From Clostridia bacterium (lineage in GTDB: Bacteria > Bacillota > Clostridia > Oscillospirales > Acutalibacteraceae), in contig JAFSCE010000015.1 in the NCBI GenBank assembly GCA_017436915.1, positions 1 through 32,725 on the forward strand: 32,725 nt of DNA, given 5' to 3'. Of this stretch, positions 26,215 to 32,725 are shown in pieces (positions within the stretch are counted from its first letter, which is position 1; each line of letters opens with the position of its first letter). The notes below the pieces were generated by a model. The model was not told the DNA's origin, searched no databases, and worked only from the letters and a program-made list of their open reading frames with translations. The position numbers were made by a program, and so were the translations under genes.

Positions 26215-28258
26215 AGTTAAGTTCTTGGCCGCCGGTGCGTTCAAATAAATTGTGCACCGCTGTCTGTAGGGATTTATGTTCGGGAAGGGCAAGAGCGGGA
26301 TCTGATTTGTAAACTTCTTGCGCCGCGTTTTGCGCTTCTCGCAAAAGCGACATGTCGGAAAGAAAATCGGCAATCTTCATTTCCGGCAACCCATGCTGAC
26401 GGTCACCAAAAAAGTCGCCGGGACCGCGCAATTTTAAGTCTTCGTCGGCAATACGGAAGCCATCGGTCGTTTCACACATTACTTTCAGACGGCGGACGGC
26501 TTCTTCATTTTGCGCATCCGAAATGAGAATACAGGTGGAAGCGTGCTGGCCGCGTCCGACACGGCCGCGAAGCTGATGCAGCTGCGCCAAGCCGAAGCGC
26601 TCGGCATTTTCGATCACCATCAGCACGGCATTGGGAACGTCCATACCAACCTCGACAACCGTGGTGGAAACTAAAACGGAAATGCGATTTTCGGCAAAGT
26701 CCGTCATGATCTGTTCCTTTTCACGCGGCTTCATTTTGCCGTGCAGTAAACCGATCGAATACCCTTTGAATGGACCGTCCGCCAGTTCTTTGGCATACGC
26801 TTCAGCCGCTACCAGATCGGTTTCGCCTTCCTCCACCAACGGGCAAACCACATACGCTTGCCGACCTTCATCCACAAATTTGCGAACATAGCCATAGGCG
26901 CGAGCACGTTTATCGGTGCCGATCGCATACGTGGCAATCGGGGTGCGTCCTGCGGGTAATTCATCCAATACGGAAATATCCAGATCACCGTAGACGATGA
27001 GCGCCAACGTGCGGGGAATGGGGGTGGCAGACATAACAAGAAGATGGGGGTGCTCGCCCTTGGCGGTCAGTGCAGAACGCTGACGCACACCAAAACGATG
27101 CTGCTCATCCGTAATAACCAGTCCCAAACGTGAGAACTGAACCGTGTCCGATAAGAGCGCATGAGTACCCACTAATAAATGACAGATGCCGTTTTCAACG
27201 TCGCTGCGGATGATGTCTTTTTGCTTTTTGGTCATGGAACCGGTCAGCAACCCAACGCGAATTGTTGGGTCATGACGAAACATGCGGCAAAGCGATTGAT
27301 AATGCTGCTGTGCAAGTATTTCGGTGGGCGCCATCATCACGCATTGATAGCCGTTGCGCATAACGGTGCATGCGAGGCAGGCGGCAACGGCGGTTTTACC
27401 GCTTCCGACGTCTCCGTGTAATAAACGATTCATCGGAGTCGGCTGACGCATATCACGTATAGCATCGGCAACGGCACGTTGTTGTGCACCGGTCATCGTA
27501 AAGGGAAGATGTTCGGCAAAGTCAGCGGTGTAATCATTTTCGATGCAAATGGATGTTTTCGTTTTGGTGGGATTTTTGAGTCCCAACAGCCCTAATTGTA
27601 AAACAAACAGTTCTTCAAAAATGAGGCGACGACGCGCGATTGCTAAGGCATCGTGATCGGATGGGAAATGAATGTTTTCTAGGGCGTACCGATAGGTGCA
27701 CAAACGATACTGTTGCCGCAATGCGTGTGGCAACGGATCGGTGTCTAATGTTTTGTCTAACATCAAAAGAGCTGTGCCAACCAGCTTTTCCAGATAACGT
27801 GAAGTGATGCCGGCGGTTAACGGATAGATGGGGCGGATACGCGTACCGGTTTCTGCCGGTTCAATAAGCGGGGATGATAACTCTGGCGCATTGAGCGAGC
27901 CGGAAACGGTGCCGAAGAACAAATATTGTCGTCCGGCTTCAATTTTTGCAGCGGCATATTTATTATTAAACAAGGTGACACGTACTACGCCGGAGGAATC
28001 CACTGCAGAAAAGGTGTAAAGGGAAAGCCCTTTTCTAACACGGCGTTCAAGCGGAGCGGCCATCGCGGTGGCGCGAATACAACACGGAAGGTCGCGTGGT
28101 GCCGAGGCGATCGGGGTAACGGTTGACCAGTCCTCATACTGCCGCGGGAAATGGGAGAGAAGATCGCCGACAGTGCGAATGCCTAATTTATTCAGCTGCT
28201 CGGCGCGCTTTTCGCCGACACCTTTGAGATACTGGATCGGTGTTTCAGTTGTCAGCAA
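26213..28258 (-). CDS. recG: ATP-dependent DNA helicase RecG
   Basis: Branch-migration helicase that remodels stalled forks and Holliday junctions. The 681-residue product has the usual length. It has an N-terminal helix-hairpin-helix-like segment (YLKGVGEKRAEQLNKLGI), an OB-fold wedge domain, Walker A GDVGSGKT, the DEQH box in ITDEQHRFGVRQR, SATPIPRTL, and the C-terminal helicase motifs LHGKMKPREKE and QLRGRVGRG. The start is a TTG at 28258 with AAGGAGGG six bases upstream; the open frame continues to 28393, but that part has no homology to RecG. Order asp23-yloV-recG on one strand is the Bacillota arrangement, lacking the sdaAB/sdaAA genes seen in Bacillus. Confidence 0.97.
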   Translation of the reverse strand: MLTTETPIQYLKGVGEKRAEQLNKLGIRTVGDLLSHFPRQYEDWSTVTPIASAPRDLPCCIRATAMAAPLERRVRKGLSLYTFSAVDSSGVVRVTLFNNKYAAAKIEAGRQYLFFGTVSGSLNAPELSSPLIEPAETGTRIRPIYPLTAGITSRYLEKLVGTALLMLDKTLDTDPLPHALRQQYRLCTYRYALENIHFPSDHDALAIARRRLIFEELFVLQLGLLGLKNPTKTKTSICIENDYTADFAEHLPFTMTGAQQRAVADAIRDMRQPTPMNRLLHGDVGSGKTAVAACLACTVMRNGYQCVMMAPTEILAQQHYQSLCRMFRHDPTIRVGLLTGSMTKKQKDIIRSDVENGICHLLVGTHALLSDTVQFSRLGLVITDEQHRFGVRQRSALTAKGEHPHLLVMSATPIPRTLALIVYGDLDISVLDELPAGRTPIATYAIGTDKRARAYGYVRKFVDEGRQAYVVCPLVEEGETDLVAAEAYAKELADGPFKGYSIGLLHGKMKPREKEQIMTDFAENRISVLVSTTVVEVGMDVPNAVLMVIENAERFGLAQLHQLRGRVGRGQHASTCILISDAQNEEAVRRLKVMCETTDGFRIADEDLKLRGPGDFFGDRQHGLPEMKIADFLSDMSLLREAQNAAQEVYKSDPALALPEHKSLQTAVHNLFERTGGQELN

Positions 28259-28280
28259 AAAAATCCCTCCTTTTTGAGAA

Positions 28281-28316
28281 ATAGCCGATGGCATCCTGGG
28301 GGAAGCCATCGGCTGT
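28281..28316 (-). terminator. Hairpin between yloV and recG, possible weak terminator
   Basis: AGCCGATGGC (28283-28292) pairs perfectly with GCCATCGGCT (28305-28314) around a 12-base loop. On the minus strand it is followed by ATTTCTC rather than a clean T-run. It sits between the yloV stop and the recG ribosome-binding site, so it may reduce or process the read-through message into recG. Confidence 0.45.
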
Positions 28317-28328
28317 GAATTGTTATGA

Positions 28329-29993
28329 TTACTCGATCGAAATGAAATAATAGTAGACGGGTTGACCGCCGGCAAGCACGGTGATCTCCACATCGTTTCC
28401 GAGTTTGGCGGCGATCGCCTCTTTGGCAGCGTTGGCAGCTTCTTCGGTGATGCCTTCGCCGTACATCAATGTAACAAAGGCGACGTCTTTACCGGCAGAG
28501 CGGCGCGCAGCCGCCATATTCTTTGTTAGTTTAACCACAGCGTGATCAACGGAAGAATCAGTAAAAGAAAGCTTGCCGTTATCTAACGCTAAAATGTCAC
28601 CTTCTTTGATGGCGCGATTCTCGTAATCACTGTCACGCGCGGCAAAGGTGATGGAACCGGACGATACGTTATCAGCGGCTTTCATCATAGCGTTAAGATT
28701 ATCTTGAACCTCTGCATCCGGATCGAAATTCAACATGGCGGAAACGCCTTGCGGAATCGTGCGGGTGGGGAGGACATGAACGGTGCGATCTGCAAGCGGA
28801 ACGGCCTGCTCCGCTGCGAGAATAATATTTTTATTGTTCGGCAAAACGTAAACTACTTTGGCGGGAGTTGCCTCAATGGCATTGAGAATGTCGTCGGTGG
28901 ACGGGTTCATAGTTTGACCGCCCGAAACGACTTGGCTGCAACCAAGGTCGGTAAACAGGGCTTGTAAACCGTCACCGGCTGCAACAGCGACAAAACCGAA
29001 TTCCTCGTCCGGCTCGACACGCGCGGGAGCGGCAGGTGCTTGTTCCTCTTCCGGAATCCAAGCAGCGTTTTCGTGCTGAATACGCATGTTTTCTACTTTG
29101 ACGGTTTCAAACGCACCGTATTCCACACCTTTGCTGAGCGCTTTACCGGGATCGTTGGTATGAACGTGGACCTTGATGATCTCCTCGTCATCCACAACAA
29201 CGACGCAATCGCCGATGGTTTCTAAATACGCGCGGAGTTTGAGCGGATCTTTAGTACATGCTTTGTCACGCGCGACAATGAACTCTGTGCAATAGGTAAA
29301 GGTGATGTCCGCCTCGAAGGAACCGGCGGCACTTGCCGATTTTTGAACGGGTGCAGTAGATACGGCAGTATCACCTTGTACGATCGGGTTGCCGTTGAAA
29401 ACATCCTGCATCGCGCGGAAAATAATGCAAAGGCCTTGACCGCCCGCATCGACAACGCCCGCTTTTTTCAAAACGGGGAGCAACTCGGGGGTGCGCTGCA
29501 AGGAAGCTTCTGCTTCTTCGCAGATGACGGCCCATATCGCGTTTACAGACGTATCTGTTTTGGAGGCGGCTACGCCTTTTTCCGCAGCTTCTCGGGCAAC
29601 GGTAAGAATAGTGCCTTCGGTGGGTTTCATAACCGCTTTATAGGCCGCTTCAACGCCCAGTGTCAAAGCGGCAGCTAAATCGGCGCCGTCTGCTTCAGTT
29701 TTGCCTTTAAGACCTTTGGAAAAACCGCGGAACAAGAGCGATAAGATAACGCCGGAATTTCCGCGCGCACCGCGCAAAAGGGCGGAGGAAGCGGTATCTG
29801 CCGTTTGGCTGATGGTGGGCTCGCCAAGCCGTGCCAACTCACGGGCGGCGGCGGAGAAGGTCATGGACATATTGGTGCCGGTATCGCCGTCGGGAACAGG
29901 AAAAATGTTGAGTTCATCCACCTGCTGTTTTTGACCGGCAAGAACATTTGATGCGGAAATCATCGCATCACGTAATTGGTTACCTTGTATCAA
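28329..29993 (-). CDS. yloV: DAK2/DegV-linked fatty-acid kinase-type protein YloV (FakA)
   Basis: Member of the YloV/FakA family: an N-terminal DhaL-type kinase domain joined to a C-terminal domain. In other Bacillota FakA phosphorylates fatty acids bound by FakB (DegV) proteins. The 554-residue product has the DhaL metal/ATP motif FPVPDGDTGTNMSMT (31-45, Asp35 and Asp37), the RGARGNSGVILS glycine-rich loop, and the C-terminal FVTLMYGEGITEEAA segment. The TTG at 29993 lies 7 bases after AAAGGAG; a GTG at 30002 is next to that site and is unlikely. It follows the asp23-like gene by about 50 bases. No FakB gene is in the window. Confidence 0.94.
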   Translation of the reverse strand: MIQGNQLRDAMISASNVLAGQKQQVDELNIFPVPDGDTGTNMSMTFSAAARELARLGEPTISQTADTASSALLRGARGNSGVILSLLFRGFSKGLKGKTEADGADLAAALTLGVEAAYKAVMKPTEGTILTVAREAAEKGVAASKTDTSVNAIWAVICEEAEASLQRTPELLPVLKKAGVVDAGGQGLCIIFRAMQDVFNGNPIVQGDTAVSTAPVQKSASAAGSFEADITFTYCTEFIVARDKACTKDPLKLRAYLETIGDCVVVVDDEEIIKVHVHTNDPGKALSKGVEYGAFETVKVENMRIQHENAAWIPEEEQAPAAPARVEPDEEFGFVAVAAGDGLQALFTDLGCSQVVSGGQTMNPSTDDILNAIEATPAKVVYVLPNNKNIILAAEQAVPLADRTVHVLPTRTIPQGVSAMLNFDPDAEVQDNLNAMMKAADNVSSGSITFAARDSDYENRAIKEGDILALDNGKLSFTDSSVDHAVVKLTKNMAAARRSAGKDVAFVTLMYGEGITEEAANAAKEAIAAKLGNDVEITVLAGGQPVYYYFISIE

Positions 29994-30044
29994 ACGTAGC
30001 ACTCCTTTTCAATGGGGACGTCGGGTTACTGTGGCCACATCACG

Positions 30045-30398
30045 TTATTCGGATTTCATTCCGTCAATGTAAACGTTTACTTTCTTAACAGATAAGCCGG
30101 TCGCTTCCTCAACGGTATAGCGAACCTTGTTAATAATACTCTTTGAAATCTCTGCGATGTTCATACCGTAGATGACACAGATATGAAGATCCACGATCAA
30201 CCGATCGTTTTCACTGCGGACATGAATACCCTCATCAGCAAACGAACGTTTAAAAAAGATCGAACGCAGGCCTTGGCGAGTGCCGCTTTTGACCATGCCG
30301 GCGACACCGTAGCAGGCGGAAACTGCGTTACCGATCAAGTAGGAAAAATATTCCTGCGAAATTTCAATACTTCCCAAATGATTATCAATTCGGATCAT
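30045..30398 (-). CDS. Asp23/Gls24 family envelope stress response protein (YloU-like)
   Basis: A 117-residue member of the Asp23 (DUF322) family, whose members lie at the cytoplasmic face of the envelope or act in alkaline and cell-wall stress. Seen in the sequence: GSIEISQEYFSYLIGNAVS at the start, YGVAGMVK, and the C-terminal VDLHICVIYGMNIAEISKSI followed by VEEATGLSVKKVNVYIDGM. The ATG at 30398 is chosen because homology starts there, although the AAAGG site is rather far upstream. The longer frame to 30491 lies over the promoter. It is the first gene of the asp23-yloV(-recG) unit. Confidence 0.92.
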   Translation of the reverse strand: MIRIDNHLGSIEISQEYFSYLIGNAVSACYGVAGMVKSGTRQGLRSIFFKRSFADEGIHVRSENDRLIVDLHICVIYGMNIAEISKSIINKVRYTVEEATGLSVKKVNVYIDGMKSE

Positions 30399-30479
30399 AT
30401 CGGTATACACACCTTTCTGTAAATATTGAAACGCTTTGCGATGCTTTTGAGCCGAAAGCATAAAACACCACTTTGCCTT

Positions 30480-30508
30480 ATTATAGCGCAAACGGCGGCG
30501 ATAATCAA
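30480..30508 (-). promoter_or_regulatory. Sigma-A promoter for the asp23-yloV unit
   Basis: On the minus strand TTGATT (plus-strand 30503-30508) and TATAAT (plus-strand 30480-30485) are 17 bases apart; the -10 box is perfect. The leader before the Asp23-family gene is about 75 bases. Confidence 0.8.
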
Positions 30509-30542
30509 GAGAAAATATCAGAATTCTAAAATTGATAAATAA

Positions 30543-30571
30543 TTGACAAGGGGTGTCAAATGTTTTATAAT
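30543..30571 (+). promoter_or_regulatory. Consensus sigma-A promoter for the aconitase gene, with palindrome over the -35 box
   Basis: TTGACA (30543-30548) and TATAAT (30566-30571) both match consensus, with exactly 17 bases between. The -35 box is also the left arm of a perfect inverted repeat TTGACA-N5-TGTCAA (30543-30559), which places a possible operator over the -35 and spacer. Confidence 0.9.
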
Positions 30572-30599
30572 AAACTGAATATACAAAGGAGTGAGTTTC

Positions 30600-32534
30600 T
30601 TGGGCGATACATTAGCGCAAAAACTGATTCGCTCTCATCTGGTTTGCGGTGAGATGCGCGTTGGTGAAGAAATTGGATTGAAAATTGATCAGACGCTTAC
30701 CCAGGATGCCACCGGTACGATGGCATATCTGGAATTTGAGGCGATGGGCGTACCGCGCGTACGTACCGAAAGATCGGTTGCTTATATTGATCATAATACG
30801 TTGCAGACCGGTTTTGAAAATGCCGACGATCATCGGTATATTCAAACGGTTTGTAATAAGCACGGCATTTATTTTTCGCGTCCCGGCAACGGTATTTGCC
30901 ATCAGGTTCACCTGGAACGGTTTGGTATTCCCGGTAAGACATTGATTGGTTCGGACAGCCATACCCCCACCGGTGGCGGTATCGGTATGCTGGCTTTCGG
31001 CGCGGGCGGTTTAGATGTCGCCGTTGCTATGGGTGGAGGTACTTACTATATCACAATGCCCAAAATGGTGCGTGTGAATCTGACCGGTCGGTTACAGCCG
31101 TGGGTTGCTGCTAAAGACGTGATTTTGGAAGTGCTGCGCCGCATGTCCGTTAAGGGCGGCGTCGGCAAGATCGTGGAATATGGCGGCGATGGTGTTAAAA
31201 CTCTGTCCGTTCCCGAGCGTGCAACCATCACCAACATGGGAGCGGAGCTTGGTGCCTCTACCTCCATTTTCCCGTCTGATGAAGTCACACGTGAGTTCAT
31301 GAAAGCACAGGGCAGAGCGAACGACTGGGTGGCCTTGCAGCCGGATGCGGATGCCGAATACGACGAGATTATCGATATTGATTTGAACACGTTGGTACCG
31401 TTGGCGGCTTGCCCGCATTCTCCGGATGCCGTTAAACCGGTTTCGGAATTGCAGGGGCTGGCAGTAGATCAGTGCTGCATCGGTTCCTGTACAAACTCGT
31501 CACTTATGGATATGCTGAAAGTGGCGGCAATCTTGAAAGGGAAAACTGTACATCCGAACGTCAGTTTGTCCATTGCCCCGGGTTCCAAACAGGTGTATAC
31601 GATGTTGGCTGAAAACGGTGCGCTTGCCGACTTGATCGCCGCTGGTGCGCGTATTTTGGAATGTGCTTGCGGTCCGTGTATCGGCATGGGACAATCGCCG
31701 AATTCCAAGGGCGTTTCGCTGCGTACCTTTAACCGCAACTTTGAAGGCCGTTCCGGTACGGCTGACGGTCAGGTGTATCTCGTCAGCCCCGAAACGGCGG
31801 CTGTTTCTGCATTGACCGGTGTGTTCACCGATCCGCGTACCGCCGGTGAAGCACCGGTATATACCATGCCGGAACGCTTCTTGGTCAATGACAATATGGT
31901 TGTCGCACCCGTGGATGAGACCGAAATGAACACGGTTGAAGTGGTGCGCGGCCCCAACATTAAGCCATTCCCGAAGACCTCTCCGATGGCGGAGGAAATT
32001 GCGGCTAAGGTACTGCTCAAGGTCGGCGATAATATTACGACTGATCACATCATGCCCGCAGGTGCCAAGATCCTGCCGTTGCGTTCGAATATTCCCGCGA
32101 TCTCGGAGCATTGCTTCGTGCGGTGTGATCCCGAGTTCCCGGCACGTTGCCACGAAGAAGGAGTCGGTTTCATCATTGGCGGCTCCAATTACGGACAAGG
32201 TAGTTCGAGAGAGCACGCCGCTTTGGCACCGTTGTACCTCGGTATTAAAGCTGTCATTGTAAAGTCCTTTGCCCGTATTCACGTGGCAAATCTTATCAAT
32301 GCCGGTATCATTCCGCTCACCTTCGCCGATGAAACGGATTACGACCGCATTTCACTCGGTGACCGATTGGCTTTACCGGATGTGCGAGGTCGTTTGACAC
32401 GCCGTGAGCCACTGGTGCTGAAAAATGAAACTACCGGTGAAGAAATTGCTTTGAATACGAACTTTTCGGATCGACAGATCGATATGCTGTTGGCGGGCGG
32501 TTTGTTAGATTACACGCGTCAACAATCGATATGA
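30600..32534 (+). CDS. Aconitate hydratase (Aquifex-type putative aconitase, LeuC/LeuD-like fusion)
   Basis: Iron-sulphur hydro-lyase interconverting citrate and isocitrate; the family also includes isopropylmalate isomerases. The 644-residue product joins the LeuC-like large domain to the LeuD-like swivelling domain in one chain. The [4Fe-4S] ligands are Cys297 in IGSCTNSS and Cys357 and Cys360 in CACGPCIGMG; SDSHTPTGGG lies in the N-terminal part and GGSNYGQGSSREHAAL in the swivelling domain. It resembles the single-chain Aquifex-type aconitases of Clostridia. The TTG at 30600 follows AAAGGAG (30585-30591) at 8 bases; the GTG at 30591 overlaps that site. No citrate synthase or isocitrate dehydrogenase gene is nearby. 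rex follows after 14 bases. Confidence 0.9.
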   Translation: MGDTLAQKLIRSHLVCGEMRVGEEIGLKIDQTLTQDATGTMAYLEFEAMGVPRVRTERSVAYIDHNTLQTGFENADDHRYIQTVCNKHGIYFSRPGNGICHQVHLERFGIPGKTLIGSDSHTPTGGGIGMLAFGAGGLDVAVAMGGGTYYITMPKMVRVNLTGRLQPWVAAKDVILEVLRRMSVKGGVGKIVEYGGDGVKTLSVPERATITNMGAELGASTSIFPSDEVTREFMKAQGRANDWVALQPDADAEYDEIIDIDLNTLVPLAACPHSPDAVKPVSELQGLAVDQCCIGSCTNSSLMDMLKVAAILKGKTVHPNVSLSIAPGSKQVYTMLAENGALADLIAAGARILECACGPCIGMGQSPNSKGVSLRTFNRNFEGRSGTADGQVYLVSPETAAVSALTGVFTDPRTAGEAPVYTMPERFLVNDNMVVAPVDETEMNTVEVVRGPNIKPFPKTSPMAEEIAAKVLLKVGDNITTDHIMPAGAKILPLRSNIPAISEHCFVRCDPEFPARCHEEGVGFIIGGSNYGQGSSREHAALAPLYLGIKAVIVKSFARIHVANLINAGIIPLTFADETDYDRISLGDRLALPDVRGRLTRREPLVLKNETTGEEIALNTNFSDRQIDMLLAGGLLDYTRQQSI

Positions 32535-32548
32535 GAGGAGATGCGTAA

Positions 32549-32725
32549 ATGGCATCGAAAGACACCTCCATTTCCATGTCAGTCGTGCGCCGTTTGCCGC
32601 GCTATTACCGATTCTTGTACGATTTAAAAGAAAACGGTGTGGTGCGTATTTCGTCGCGCGAATTGGCAGAGCGTATGGGGTTGACTGCCTCCCAAATTCG
32701 TCAGGATTTAAACTGCTTTGGCGAG
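32549..32725 (+). CDS. rex: Redox-sensing transcriptional repressor Rex (5' part, cut by window end)
   Basis: Only the first 59 residues are in the window. They form the N-terminal winged-helix DNA-binding domain: SVVRRLPRYYRFLYDLKENG, then VVRISSRELAERMG and the recognition helix TASQIRQDLNCFG. These are highly characteristic of Rex, which senses the NADH/NAD+ ratio through a C-terminal Rossmann domain not seen here. The ATG at 32549 follows GAGGAG (32535-32540). It is probably co-transcribed with the aconitase gene from the promoter at 30543. Confidence 0.94.
   Translation, partial: MASKDTSISMSVVRRLPRYYRFLYDLKENGVVRISSRELAERMGLTASQIRQDLNCFGE

Noticed and set aside
28259..28393. N-terminal extension of recG
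   Set aside because: Overlaps the yloV 3' end and the intergenic hairpin; the TTG at 28258 with AAGGAGGG gives the normal RecG length.
31500..32282. 260-residue minus-strand open frame opposite the aconitase gene
   Set aside because: Antisense to conserved aconitase motifs, with a composition rich in His, Arg and Thr as expected for a shadow; no promoter or family match.

Overview
The window reads as a stretch of core chromosome from a Clostridia-type Bacillota, most likely an Oscillospirales/Ruminococcaceae-like gut anaerobe. This is inference from gene content and gene order: rplS-rbgA-lepB-rnhB-yraN, tig-clpP-clpX-lon-ysxC, queA-tgt-yajC, asp23-yloV-recG, a rex gene, a DUF1540 gene and a SpoIIM-like membrane protein. 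Purine-rich Shine-Dalgarno sites, vegetative sigma-A promoters with 17-base spacers and hairpin terminators with short T-runs fit the same group. No rRNA, tRNA, CRISPR array, insertion sequence, phage gene or defence island is visible, and no stretch longer than 300 bases lacks a gene.

Layout. (1) 1-6068, plus strand: a possible L19 autoregulatory leader, rplS, a terminator, then a tightly packed run rbgA, lepB, rnhB, yraN and an M19 dipeptidase. A clear promoter follows, then threonine synthase and a metallophosphoesterase. (2) 6060-12490, plus: a protein quality-control block of trigger factor, ClpP, ClpX, Lon and the ribosome-assembly GTPase YsxC, with hairpins between clpX and lon. (3) 12525-15565: a 58-residue cysteine-rich DUF1540 gene on plus, then asd-dapA-dapB on minus, making dihydrodipicolinate and tetrahydrodipicolinate from aspartyl phosphate for lysine and cell wall. 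(4) 15615-20497, plus: queA and tgt (queuosine in tRNA), yajC, and three membrane proteins (TIGR04086-like, SpoIIM-like, DUF624/YesL-like). (5) 20552-25019: glnS and gltX on minus, with trpS divergent on plus. (6) 25052-26176: an unidentified helical protein on minus and a YfbR-type deoxynucleotidase on plus. (7) 26213-30398, minus: asp23-like, yloV/fakA and recG. (8) 30543-32725, plus: an aconitase-family gene from a consensus promoter, then the start of rex, cut off by the window end.

Several start codons were set by Shine-Dalgarno spacing rather than by the longest open frame. recG, yloV, the aconitase and the dipeptidase use TTG, while yfbR and the phosphoesterase use GTG. gltX, recG, tig, rbgA and asp23 are shorter than their longest frames.

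I did not find a convincing previously undescribed system. The points most worth a second look are regulatory: a palindrome over the -35 box of the aconitase promoter beside rex, mutually overlapping antiparallel promoters between asd and queA, and paired hairpins before lon. After these come a few uncharacterised proteins: the 144-residue helical protein, the membrane trio and the DUF1540 protein.
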